64,000 bases of DNA, taken from assembly GCA_964472785.1 (NCBI GenBank), contig CAYYMH010000021.1, positions 1 through 64,000 of the forward strand. Direction: 5' to 3'. The translations under genes were made by a program, and so were the position numbers. The notes beneath the pieces were generated by a model. That model was not told the DNA's origin. It did not search any database and saw only the letters and a program-made list of their open reading frames with translations. Shown in pieces: positions 24,386 to 33,407 of the stretch (the stretch's first letter is position 1; each line of letters opens with the position of its first letter). Origin of the DNA: CAYYMH01 sp964472785. GTDB lineage: Bacteria > Zhuqueibacterota > Zhuqueibacteria > Thermofontimicrobiales > Thermofontimicrobiaceae.

Positions 24386-27300
24386 ATGCAAATAGAACGT
24401 CATCCTGAATATGCTGAAAAATTTGACGCTATTTTAAATCAGTCCGCTTCCGGCAAGGTTAAGCATCAACGAAAATCAACGGCTTTACTGTTTGAAGGAT
24501 TTTTAGCTGAGTCGGATAGTCAAAAAATTAATTACTCCAAAATCGATCACTTGATTGATTCCGTCTCTGACGCAACCCAGATATTTTTCCCCAATGACGT
24601 GCAACAGGAGATTTATTGCGCCGATACCGGCACCCACATCGTTCCTGAAATTTTCAAAAAGATTTTAGCCAACATTAAATTGTCTTTTATCATTCAACCC
24701 GGATCGGTTCGCGATTTGCAGGCTTTTGTCAGATGGGCGTATGAGAACAAAGCAAATTACACCATACGCGGCGCAGGTACTTGGCCCTTTGGCGGCTGTG
24801 TGCCTCTGGACGGCGATATCATTCTCGATCTTTCATTGCTTGACTTTATCGATTTTGATCCGACTGAAGAATCGGTGACTGTCGGAGCCGGTGTGGTTTT
24901 TCCCAATGCCAGAAAATATGTGCAGCAATATGGGTGCGTACTCAAGCAGGAAATTTCCAATAACGGCAGCGGGACAATTTGCGGCTGGCTCGCTACCGGT
25001 GGTTTGGGAATTGGCAGCTACAAATACGGACACGTTCGTGAATCGGTTCAAGCACTTCTCATTCTCAATCCCAAAGGTGAATTGCACATTTTAAGATCGG
25101 AAGACGAAGAACTCGACAACTTCTTTGGCAGCGAAGGACAATTGGGAATTATTGTTGCCGCGCGGATTAAACTGAGAAAAGAGTCCTTTGTCACAAAACC
25201 CTACGCGTTTTCTTTTTCGGACAAAGAAGATGCACACAAATTTATCCAGGCGATCGACCGATCCGGTCTTCAACCCACGTCGGTTATTTTTTACAGTGAT
25301 TCCTATGTTCATGAAGTACGCGAAATCGAAAAACAGAACATTGATAAAAAAGTATCCAAGGCATTAAAAAATAATGATCAGATTCGGCTCAACGAAGCAC
25401 AGGAAGACCGGGATCTTATCAGAGAGTTGTCAACGATTGAGCATGTGGTCGTCTTGCATTTCGAAGACATCAGAGATTATCAATTTGCTCTGAAATCCCA
25501 GTTGTTCGGCGCCAGCAACGAGAAAATCCGTTTTGAACACATGACGTACCGCCAGGTTTCGACCGACTTAGCCCACTTCTTTTGGGATCACCGTTTCCGA
25601 CCGGTGCAAATTAAGGAGAACGGACCCTCACTTATTGCCAGCGAAACACTGCTACCGTTGGACGCGTTTTCCGAATATGAACTGTTTTTAAAAGATCTGG
25701 TTGGTAAGCTGCTGGATATTGAAATCCTGTCAGAAGCGCATTTGATGCCGGAGGGACAGCTCCTCGTTCAGTCGATCTTTTTAGCTGATACCCGGACGTT
25801 CCGTCATAAATTTTATTTTTCGATGGTGCCGTTGATGGCTCAGGTCGCCCACAAATTTGGCGCCCGACCTTACGGCATCGGTTTGTGGAACTACGCGTCG
25901 ATCAAACAGTGGAGAGAGTTGTCAAACGGACGGGCTGAAAATCTTGATCGGTTTAAAAAAGAAAATGACCCGACCGGATTGCTCAATCACGGAAAATTTC
26001 TCAATCCCAAAGGACAGAATGTCCGTTTCCGTATTTTTAAAAGAATCGCTCCTTTGTTCACGGATTGGTTTATTAACACCTACCGGAAAAGAGTGCAGGG
26101 TAAAAAGTTTGTTCCGTCGTATTTATTGGAAAGATTGGTTTGGCGGACTGCCAAGTTGGTATTTCCGAAAGTGATTCCTCCCAATCTGAAAAATAATAAA
26201 AGAGAGCCCATCGATCAAATTATCTCCGTGTGTGCCGAATGCGATAGCTGTGAACGGGTGTGTCCGACCTCGGATGTGTTCGGATTATACGGCGCAGCAA
26301 CGCCAATTACAAAGCGAAAAACAGCAGCGCGGCTGATTCAAAATAAGCCAATCGGTCAACAGGAGGCATTAGGCTTTTTGACCTGTACGCGATGCGATAA
26401 TTGTAATGATGTATGCCCGACCGATATACCGCTGACTGAACTTTTTGACATCGTTGAAGAAAATGCCAAGTTCAGCGCTATGTTAAATTTTGATAAAACA
26501 AAGAAACAAGATTTCATTGATCGCTTCTGGCAAATTATGAAAGAGAGTCCGCTCTATCTCAGTCACACTTTGGCGGATCAAAAGGACGATAAATCTCATC
26601 TCGCACACGGACTACGGATCATTTACGATAAAGGCTATTCTTACAGCCAACTTTTTATCGATCCCGAGACGTGCATTCATTGCGGTATGTGCAGCAGTGA
26701 AAACGCCTGTATCTACGGAGCGCGGGACAGTCTGCCGCGACAGATTCCGGATTTGCTGGACATGAATTGTGCGTTGTGCAACGCGTGTGTAAATTTCTGC
26801 CCGCAAAACAAGCTGGCGCAGCAGGAGAGGCAACATCTTGACAAACTCATCCAAAACGCGGTGGATTTGGAGGAAAAGAAATATTGGACTAAAAAACAAA
26901 ACCGCATCCATGACACCACTAAAGTGATTCGTTCGGAGCAGGTCACTGAAATGTCCGACCGCTATGTCACCGAAGAAATCATCATGGAAATCGACAAGGA
27001 AGCCTCCACCGGGCAGATTCCGGTTTCCGGCGCGGGTCAGGGTGACCGCCACATGGGCATCGGATTTGACGCGGAACGATTTGCCCATTTTCATATCGTC
27101 GGTCCGGCGCAGAACCGGCTCCACGAAGGCGACCCGGATGAAGAATTATCCGTCACTCTCGGGAAACGGGAGGATTTCTGTAAGTTTGATCGGGATGGAC
27201 ATCTGGTGAATCCGTTGCTTCCCAATATCAAATTGATGACACCGATTCTTTACAATTCAATCCCACTGGAGAGCAAGGGCAAAGTTGAAATGGTGCTCAT

Positions 27301-30300
27301 CAAAGTGGCGCAGCAGCAAAAGAGTTTGGTGGTGATTACGCTGGAAAGGCTGCTGGAACATTACCATTTTATTTTAGAGAACGGCAACTACGAAAATTTG
27401 CCCGAAGTGATTATTCCCAGAGTTGACCATGAACTCATCAACCGGTTGATCGTCAATCCGAAAATTAACCGGGACATTCTCTCCGACCTTTGGCGAATGC
27501 CCATTTTTGAAGTGGAATATCATCCGAAAATCGAACAGACGATCAATTTCATTAAAGATTCTGTGGATGCCATTGGGAAGAAGCCGCCGCTCGTCAGCGG
27601 TTATCTCGAAATTTCCGAATATGATTTGATCGGTTCGCTGACTCTGACGGCCGATGTCAAGGAAAAGGTCAATTTGTTTTTGGATGTGGGCGTTGACATT
27701 CTCCATCTGCGAGGATTAAGGAATAAAGAAAAATATTTTGTCACCTCCAAAGCAGTGCGGGCGCTGCATCATTATTTGATGCGAATCGGCAGGCGGCACG
27801 AAGTAAGCATTGTTGCTTCCGGCGGCATCCGGCTGGCTTCGGACACGCAAAAAACGATTCAACGCGGGGCTGAAGCGACGCTGATTGATTTTTCCGCGCT
27901 GTTAGCATTGGATCCGACTGCGTACTGGGCAATAATTGAAAATAAAACCACCACCGACAAACTGCTTAGTCTTGATCTGGACTGGGCGATTGAGCGCTTG
28001 AATAATCAGGCGGAGTCCCGCAAAGTGCAAATATTGGAAGTGTTGGGCGCGTCCGGATTTAAGGATATCAAAAAGACGGTGGGCGAGGAAGGACGGCTGA
28101 TTGATTTTCATAAATTGGAAAACAAGATTCAGCTTAAAATCTTTGACGATGCAGAACTTATAGCAAAGTATGATCGCATGAATCAGGCATTGATTGAAGC
28201 AGAGCTGATTTCGCAGGAAAAGCAGCGAACCTATTTTGATTTAAAGAAACAGATTGTACCGGTACAAACACCCCATAATTTTTATCGCCTGGGGGACACG
28301 AATCAGAAATTGTACCAGCGGGATTTTGTCTGGCCCGGTCAATTGATTCAGTCAATGGGCAGAATGGCTGCGGGTGACTTTTCCATGCTGGATCTTCGCA
28401 ATGTCGAAGGCGCGGGATTTTTGGGCGACGGCTTTGACGTGATGAAAATTTTGTACAACAAAGATCCCATGGATATCCCCGAAGCCGAGTTGGCGAATAT
28501 CAAAACCGCTCTTCCGCTGGATAAAGATTTAATTTTGGAAGCGCCGTGGATGTTTGGCGGTAAATCCGTCGGATCGATTGGATTGGATACCTGGAAAGCG
28601 CATGTGATCGCGGCGCAGAAATTAGGCATCCAGTACGACACTGGCGAAGGTGGTTATCCGACCTGTTTTTTCCTCAATTCAAAAGGGGAACCGATATTTT
28701 TTACCGAAAATGAAATTCAACAGATCAAAACTTTTTTTATTAACGGAAAGAAGTACACTGTCGATGAATTCAAGAAGATTTTACAAAATAACGGAATGAA
28801 TTCGGAAACTCATCCGGGCATTTTTGAAAAAATAAATCAGTACCCCTCACTCAAGCCGTTTCAATTCGTTGCTGTGATTGATGAGGATGAACAGCCGTTT
28901 GTCAGCACTGAGCTAAAAACCGGCTTGTTCGGTGTCACCAAACAGACCATTAAAAAAGCCAGACGCATCGTGATTGCCTACAGTCAGGGTGCAAAAATGG
29001 GTATCGGTGGTCATATCTTGGCGCAGAAAGTGAATAAACTCGTCTCCTACATGCGCGGCGTGGAAGGGATTGAAAGATTAAACATCGAAAAAATCGAAAA
29101 GCTGTATCGAAAAATCAAGCAATTGAGCGAAAGCAGCGATCACCCGCTAAACAAGACAGCGGAAGCAAACTTGAACACACTGGATCAGGCGGAGCAGATT
29201 AAAGCGGTGTCCGATGACTTGAAACAGTCGTTGTGGGAAATTCAGGAGCAGGCGTATCAGTTGAACGCTAAAAATCAGCTCGATCCGATTGAGTTTGAAA
29301 ATTTAATCCGGCTGTGCGAAGAAGTGATCGAGTTTTCGTACAACAGCATTATTTCGCCGTTTCCGTTTCACAATTGCTATTCCATCGAGGATGTAAAAGC
29401 GTTCATCGATGTTGTCCGCATGATAAATCCCAACGCGGTGGTATCCATCAAAGTGTCTCCTTCCATTGATATCGAGTTTATTGCCACCGGATTAGCCCGA
29501 ATTGCCAAGGATAATACTGAAGAATTGATAAAATCGAAGCTGGCGCAGTGGAAAGACGATCAGGAGAAACTCTCCTTTGAGATGGCAGATTACGCCAAAA
29601 AATATGGCATGAAAATCGAGATTTGGTTGGACGGACCCAGGGGCGGAACCGGCGCGTCGCCCAATATCATCAAAGGTCAAATGGGCATGCATCTGGAATA
29701 TGCCATTCCCTTGATTCATTACCGGCTGGTGCAGGATAATTTGAGAAATTTTGTCAAATTTGTTGTCTCCGGTGGGATTCGCACCTACGAAGATGTGATC
29801 AAGGCGATTGCGTTGGGTGCTGACGGCATTGTTTGGGGAACCGCGCCGTTGGTGGCGATTGGCTGCGACCGAAACCGCAACTGTCACGATGGCTGCTCCC
29901 GGGGTATCGCCACCAGTAATTTGGCGCTGCAAAAACTGCGCGACATCGAAATCAATACACAGCAAATCATCAACACCTTTACCATGATGCAGATGCAGGT
30001 GATTCGCGCGCTGGCAGCGCTGGGATTTTCCGATATTCGGGAGTTGCGCGGACGGTTTGACAAAATTCACTGGATCGGTTTAAAGGAGCGGGTTGACCAC
30101 CGCTACCGCATCCGTAAAGAAGTGATCAAAGAAATCGAAAAGGATGAAAAGTTGTTCGAGGAGCGGATGGCGCACAAAACCGGACAATCCAACTGCGGCG
30201 TGGCAGCCATTAACGGCTCCGTGCCGATCCCGGGATTTATTCTCGACCAAACGCTGCAGTCGATGCGGAATCGGGGAATGGATGGTGTGGGGATTGCCAA

Positions 30301-33007
30301 AACGCTCTGCTTTCCGGATCACGCTGATGAATACGCTTACCGGATATTGGTGAAGGGAGTACTCCAGAAAGATTTTGAAGCGAAGTTGGTAAGCTCGGCG
30401 AATTTAAAAGACAATGCCAGAAAGCAGACGCTGAAATACCGGATCGATTTGATGCGGATGATCAAATCCGTGTTTCTCGATCCGTACTTCGATTATTTTA
30501 ATGAAACCGATCCTGCCAAATGCCGGGAATTTTACAAATTAGGTGGCGACAAACAGGAACGCGACTATCGGGAATTCGGCAATGACAACACTGATCCGGG
30601 AGATATTTTCCGGTTCTTTGTCCGGGTGAAGCAGCCGGTGCTGTTTGAGTACATTGAAAACGATCTGTTGCGGCACGGGCGACCGAGGTTTTTGGAGCAT
30701 ATTTTTCCAAATGTCAATTTACAGAATTACAAAAATAATGATTTGTTTTTACAAAAAGCCGAAGACTTGTTTGTGCTGAACCATTCCCACGATTTGACGA
30801 GAATTTTGTATGTGTCCTCGGTGTTGCCCGAAGAGTTGGAGCGTTTTGCTGGTAAAAGGTTGAACATCAACCGCTACAACCAGGAGTTCTTGCTATTTGA
30901 ATTGGACGCTAAACAGCAGCAGGAATTTTTAATCCTTCTCCGGAATTTTATGCAGTCGCACGCCTTTGAACACCATAAACACCGCTACGGGATTCGGGAG
31001 CACAAAATCGCGGCTGTCATGTCCTGCGGTAAAAATTTCGCCATTTGGAAAACGGCCGGCAGGGAAATCCCCTGGCAGACGCCGGACGCACCCAACAATA
31101 TCATCCACGTTCGCCTGGCAACCGGTTCGGTGGTCGAACAGATGAACGCACATCCGTTTGCCAAACTGCACACAGCGCTGACTCACAACGGTGAAACCAC
31201 TAATTATGAGGCGCTGAAACAGCGGGTGGAGCAATTCAATCTGTCTCCGCTTGCCAGCACCGATACCGAGGTGGCGTCACTGAAATTTCATTTAACCGCG
31301 GATGAATGGGAGTATCCGGATTGGGCGTTGTTCGAGAGTTTTTCACCGACTACGGGCGACGATCTGGAGTTGTTGGAACCGGAAATTCGGCAGCAACTGG
31401 AACAGGTACAGCGGGTCGAATTTGCCAGTTCACCGGACGGTCCGTATCAGTACCTCTGTTTGAGGCACAATCCGTATAAACACGTGACCGAACGGGTTGA
31501 CCTGAAAGACCCGGCGGATTTGCGTCCCAATATCAGCGCGTTCTGGTACGATCAGCAGCGCGGTCAAAAACGGATTTTTAGTATCATCGCTTCCGAAGAA
31601 CATGCGATTCGCACCATGTTTAAATTACTGGATCAACACCACATTATCGATGGGGCGGAACCGGACCAGGCTTTTGTGAATAACGGGATGATCAGCCGCT
31701 ATCATTTTGATGACAAAAATCAGATCACTGATTTTGATTTTATCGACCGCTACGGCGAGCGGATGAATCTGATTGAGACTGGTGAACATTACAGTGTTCG
31801 CCGGGAGAATAGCTCTGCTGTCGAAAAAACAAATCTTATCCCAAATTGGGAGGCGGACTACCAGCAGTTTTTCACAGAGCATTTAAAGGATTTGAGTTTC
31901 ACGGAATTCAAATCTTTGCTGGACAGGCTGGTGAAGAGTACCAAAACCGATGCTGATTTTGATAAAGCGCTGGCAATTTTGACCTGGCTCCGCGACTACA
32001 GCCGAACCATCGATCCGGGAAAAAAAGCGCAGGGTTCGTTGATCGATGTGATTCAATATTATCTCGAACAATTATTGGATTCCGCACAAACCGGACGTTT
32101 CCAAAGCTATGTGTGGTGTGATCAATCATCAGCAGCGGAATTTTCAGCACGAGCCAAATCCGATCAAAAAGTGGTGATCGATGCCAATCATTTTTTAGCT
32201 GAAGGCACTGATCCTAACTTTTCGTTGACCGCGTTTTTGGCGAAGTTGTATGAGTTGGGCTGGCGCAAATTCATTCTGTACAAAACCAGTGGTCAGCGGC
32301 TCATCTCCACGGCCGCCATGGGCACGGGCGATACCGACGATGTTGAAATGGATGTGTACGGCGCAGTGGGCGAATATTTTGGCGCGTTCATGCAGGGCGG
32401 TGTGGTTCGCTTGCACGGCAACGCCCAGAATTTCTGCGGCATGTGCATGCACCATGGTGAGCTTTACGTTTTCGGGCATGCCGGAAAAGTATGCGGCTAC
32501 GCCTCCAAAGGCGGTAAAGTGTTCATCATGGGGGATGTGGTGGACCGCTGCTGGACAAATTCGGTGAACGACACCCGTTGTCAGCCACTGGAAGTGTACG
32601 TACTGGGATCAGCCACAAAATACGCCGGTGAGTCGCTGATGGGCGGCGAGTTTTTCTTTGCCGGTCTGCATTACGACGAAAAAGGAAAGCTCCGCTTCAA
32701 CGACCGACCGTATCTGGGCACCAAAATGTTGGGCGGCGCCTCCCGCGGCAACTTTCTCTTCTTCGATCCGAGAGAGCGGCTGATTGAAGCCCAGTACACC
32801 CACGGTCAAGTCAAAGAAATTTCGCCTAATCAGTGGGCTCAATATTCAGAGAAAATTGAAAAATTCCTCAAGTTAGCCAATGTGGATATATTTGATGAAA
32901 ACGGGAGCAGGTGCATTCGGGTGGATGGCGAACGATTTGAATTGATTCCAGATAATTTTAAGCTGATTGTTCCCAGAGGTGGCTTGAAGGGGTATGAGTC
33001 GCATTAG
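24386..33007 (+). CDS. Giant FAD-oxidase / Fe-S / glutamate-synthase-like fusion
   Basis: 2873 residues from the ATG at 24386 (an in-frame TTG at 24371 is possible). Domain order: (1) GlcD/FAD_binding_4 oxidase, about 95-560 (RGAGTWPFGG, GSGTICGWLATGGLGIG, C-terminal DPTGLLNHGKFL); (2) two 4Fe-4S motifs at C616-C626 and C667-C677, then two at C763-C775 and C795-C805; (3) a barrel-like segment, about 880-1210 (SIVASGGIRLASD); (4) the glutamate-synthase FMN core, about 1380-1905 (APWMFGGKSVGSIGLDTW, DTGEGGYP, DGPRGGTGASP, VSGGIRTYEDV) with cysteines C1827, C1833, C1837; (5) class II glutamine amidotransferase, about 1937-2310 (Cys1937, Arg2243, Asn2268-Gly2269, Asp2293); (6) GltB GXGXG domain, about 2640-2800. 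Ordinary GltB has the amidotransferase first; here it is third from last. It should split glutamine and reduce a 2-oxo acid with electrons from the FAD/Fe-S part, but the true substrates are unknown. No gltD-like gene is nearby. Confidence 0.88.
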   Translation: MQIERHPEYAEKFDAILNQSASGKVKHQRKSTALLFEGFLAESDSQKINYSKIDHLIDSVSDATQIFFPNDVQQEIYCADTGTHIVPEIFKKILANIKLSFIIQPGSVRDLQAFVRWAYENKANYTIRGAGTWPFGGCVPLDGDIILDLSLLDFIDFDPTEESVTVGAGVVFPNARKYVQQYGCVLKQEISNNGSGTICGWLATGGLGIGSYKYGHVRESVQALLILNPKGELHILRSEDEELDNFFGSEGQLGIIVAARIKLRKESFVTKPYAFSFSDKEDAHKFIQAIDRSGLQPTSVIFYSDSYVHEVREIEKQNIDKKVSKALKNNDQIRLNEAQEDRDLIRELSTIEHVVVLHFEDIRDYQFALKSQLFGASNEKIRFEHMTYRQVSTDLAHFFWDHRFRPVQIKENGPSLIASETLLPLDAFSEYELFLKDLVGKLLDIEILSEAHLMPEGQLLVQSIFLADTRTFRHKFYFSMVPLMAQVAHKFGARPYGIGLWNYASIKQWRELSNGRAENLDRFKKENDPTGLLNHGKFLNPKGQNVRFRIFKRIAPLFTDWFINTYRKRVQGKKFVPSYLLERLVWRTAKLVFPKVIPPNLKNNKREPIDQIISVCAECDSCERVCPTSDVFGLYGAATPITKRKTAARLIQNKPIGQQEALGFLTCTRCDNCNDVCPTDIPLTELFDIVEENAKFSAMLNFDKTKKQDFIDRFWQIMKESPLYLSHTLADQKDDKSHLAHGLRIIYDKGYSYSQLFIDPETCIHCGMCSSENACIYGARDSLPRQIPDLLDMNCALCNACVNFCPQNKLAQQERQHLDKLIQNAVDLEEKKYWTKKQNRIHDTTKVIRSEQVTEMSDRYVTEEIIMEIDKEASTGQIPVSGAGQGDRHMGIGFDAERFAHFHIVGPAQNRLHEGDPDEELSVTLGKREDFCKFDRDGHLVNPLLPNIKLMTPILYNSIPLESKGKVEMVLIKVAQQQKSLVVITLERLLEHYHFILENGNYENLPEVIIPRVDHELINRLIVNPKINRDILSDLWRMPIFEVEYHPKIEQTINFIKDSVDAIGKKPPLVSGYLEISEYDLIGSLTLTADVKEKVNLFLDVGVDILHLRGLRNKEKYFVTSKAVRALHHYLMRIGRRHEVSIVASGGIRLASDTQKTIQRGAEATLIDFSALLALDPTAYWAIIENKTTTDKLLSLDLDWAIERLNNQAESRKVQILEVLGASGFKDIKKTVGEEGRLIDFHKLENKIQLKIFDDAELIAKYDRMNQALIEAELISQEKQRTYFDLKKQIVPVQTPHNFYRLGDTNQKLYQRDFVWPGQLIQSMGRMAAGDFSMLDLRNVEGAGFLGDGFDVMKILYNKDPMDIPEAELANIKTALPLDKDLILEAPWMFGGKSVGSIGLDTWKAHVIAAQKLGIQYDTGEGGYPTCFFLNSKGEPIFFTENEIQQIKTFFINGKKYTVDEFKKILQNNGMNSETHPGIFEKINQYPSLKPFQFVAVIDEDEQPFVSTELKTGLFGVTKQTIKKARRIVIAYSQGAKMGIGGHILAQKVNKLVSYMRGVEGIERLNIEKIEKLYRKIKQLSESSDHPLNKTAEANLNTLDQAEQIKAVSDDLKQSLWEIQEQAYQLNAKNQLDPIEFENLIRLCEEVIEFSYNSIISPFPFHNCYSIEDVKAFIDVVRMINPNAVVSIKVSPSIDIEFIATGLARIAKDNTEELIKSKLAQWKDDQEKLSFEMADYAKKYGMKIEIWLDGPRGGTGASPNIIKGQMGMHLEYAIPLIHYRLVQDNLRNFVKFVVSGGIRTYEDVIKAIALGADGIVWGTAPLVAIGCDRNRNCHDGCSRGIATSNLALQKLRDIEINTQQIINTFTMMQMQVIRALAALGFSDIRELRGRFDKIHWIGLKERVDHRYRIRKEVIKEIEKDEKLFEERMAHKTGQSNCGVAAINGSVPIPGFILDQTLQSMRNRGMDGVGIAKTLCFPDHADEYAYRILVKGVLQKDFEAKLVSSANLKDNARKQTLKYRIDLMRMIKSVFLDPYFDYFNETDPAKCREFYKLGGDKQERDYREFGNDNTDPGDIFRFFVRVKQPVLFEYIENDLLRHGRPRFLEHIFPNVNLQNYKNNDLFLQKAEDLFVLNHSHDLTRILYVSSVLPEELERFAGKRLNINRYNQEFLLFELDAKQQQEFLILLRNFMQSHAFEHHKHRYGIREHKIAAVMSCGKNFAIWKTAGREIPWQTPDAPNNIIHVRLATGSVVEQMNAHPFAKLHTALTHNGETTNYEALKQRVEQFNLSPLASTDTEVASLKFHLTADEWEYPDWALFESFSPTTGDDLELLEPEIRQQLEQVQRVEFASSPDGPYQYLCLRHNPYKHVTERVDLKDPADLRPNISAFWYDQQRGQKRIFSIIASEEHAIRTMFKLLDQHHIIDGAEPDQAFVNNGMISRYHFDDKNQITDFDFIDRYGERMNLIETGEHYSVRRENSSAVEKTNLIPNWEADYQQFFTEHLKDLSFTEFKSLLDRLVKSTKTDADFDKALAILTWLRDYSRTIDPGKKAQGSLIDVIQYYLEQLLDSAQTGRFQSYVWCDQSSAAEFSARAKSDQKVVIDANHFLAEGTDPNFSLTAFLAKLYELGWRKFILYKTSGQRLISTAAMGTGDTDDVEMDVYGAVGEYFGAFMQGGVVRLHGNAQNFCGMCMHHGELYVFGHAGKVCGYASKGGKVFIMGDVVDRCWTNSVNDTRCQPLEVYVLGSATKYAGESLMGGEFFFAGLHYDEKGKLRFNDRPYLGTKMLGGASRGNFLFFDPRERLIEAQYTHGQVKEISPNQWAQYSEKIEKFLKLANVDIFDENGSRCIRVDGERFELIPDNFKLIVPRGGLKGYESH

Positions 33008-33100
33008 GAAGGTGAAATTGCATTTTGAACTCATCCCCAAACCTACGCTAAAACGCATCTACGACCTTCTCTTGAGAATAGAAGGGGCTTCATCATTTCC

Positions 33101-33229
33101 GGTGCTGTATCAAAAGTTAACTTGTAGTGACGAATTTATTCGTCAAATACCATATATTGTGTAAAGCGAATAAATTCGCTACGACAAATTGGGCTAAACA
33201 TCTTGCATCGGAACTTTTGATACAGTCCC
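33101..33229. mobile_element. 129-bp inverted-repeat element
   Basis: Perfect 14-bp ends CTGTATCAAAAGTT (33105-33118) and AACTTTTGATACAG (33212-33225), extendable to 18 bp with two mismatches. Inside, ACGAATTTATTCGTC and GCGAATAAATTCGC form further palindromes. I cannot find a clean target duplication. It accounts for about a third of the 400-base gap 33008-33407; the rest holds the ribosome site of the next gene and nothing else I recognise. Confidence 0.65.
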
Positions 33230-33407
33230 TCGGGGTGAGGTCTATTATAATTAACTTCATCTAAACATCAATTCCCCCAAATATTTGGATCGAAATCCCC
33301 AAAATTTCGTTAAACAAAATGAAGTCGTTTTAAAATACTGCCTGAATCACACCAATACGGATATGTCACGCCTGTTTTAAAATACAAAATAGAGGAGGGT
33401 CATCAAA

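Noticed and set aside
26612..27124. 170-codon open frame on the minus strand inside the giant gene
   Set aside because: It is antisense to strongly conserved domains, has no ribosome site and matches no family; the same holds for the other antisense frames here.
29492..30070. 192-codon open frame on the minus strand
   Set aside because: Antisense shadow of the conserved glutamate-synthase FMN core.
24386..33007. The giant gene being several genes joined by assembly error
   Set aside because: The frame is open for 8.6 kb with family motifs across every junction and no frameshift signs, so a real fusion is the better reading, though relatives should be checked.
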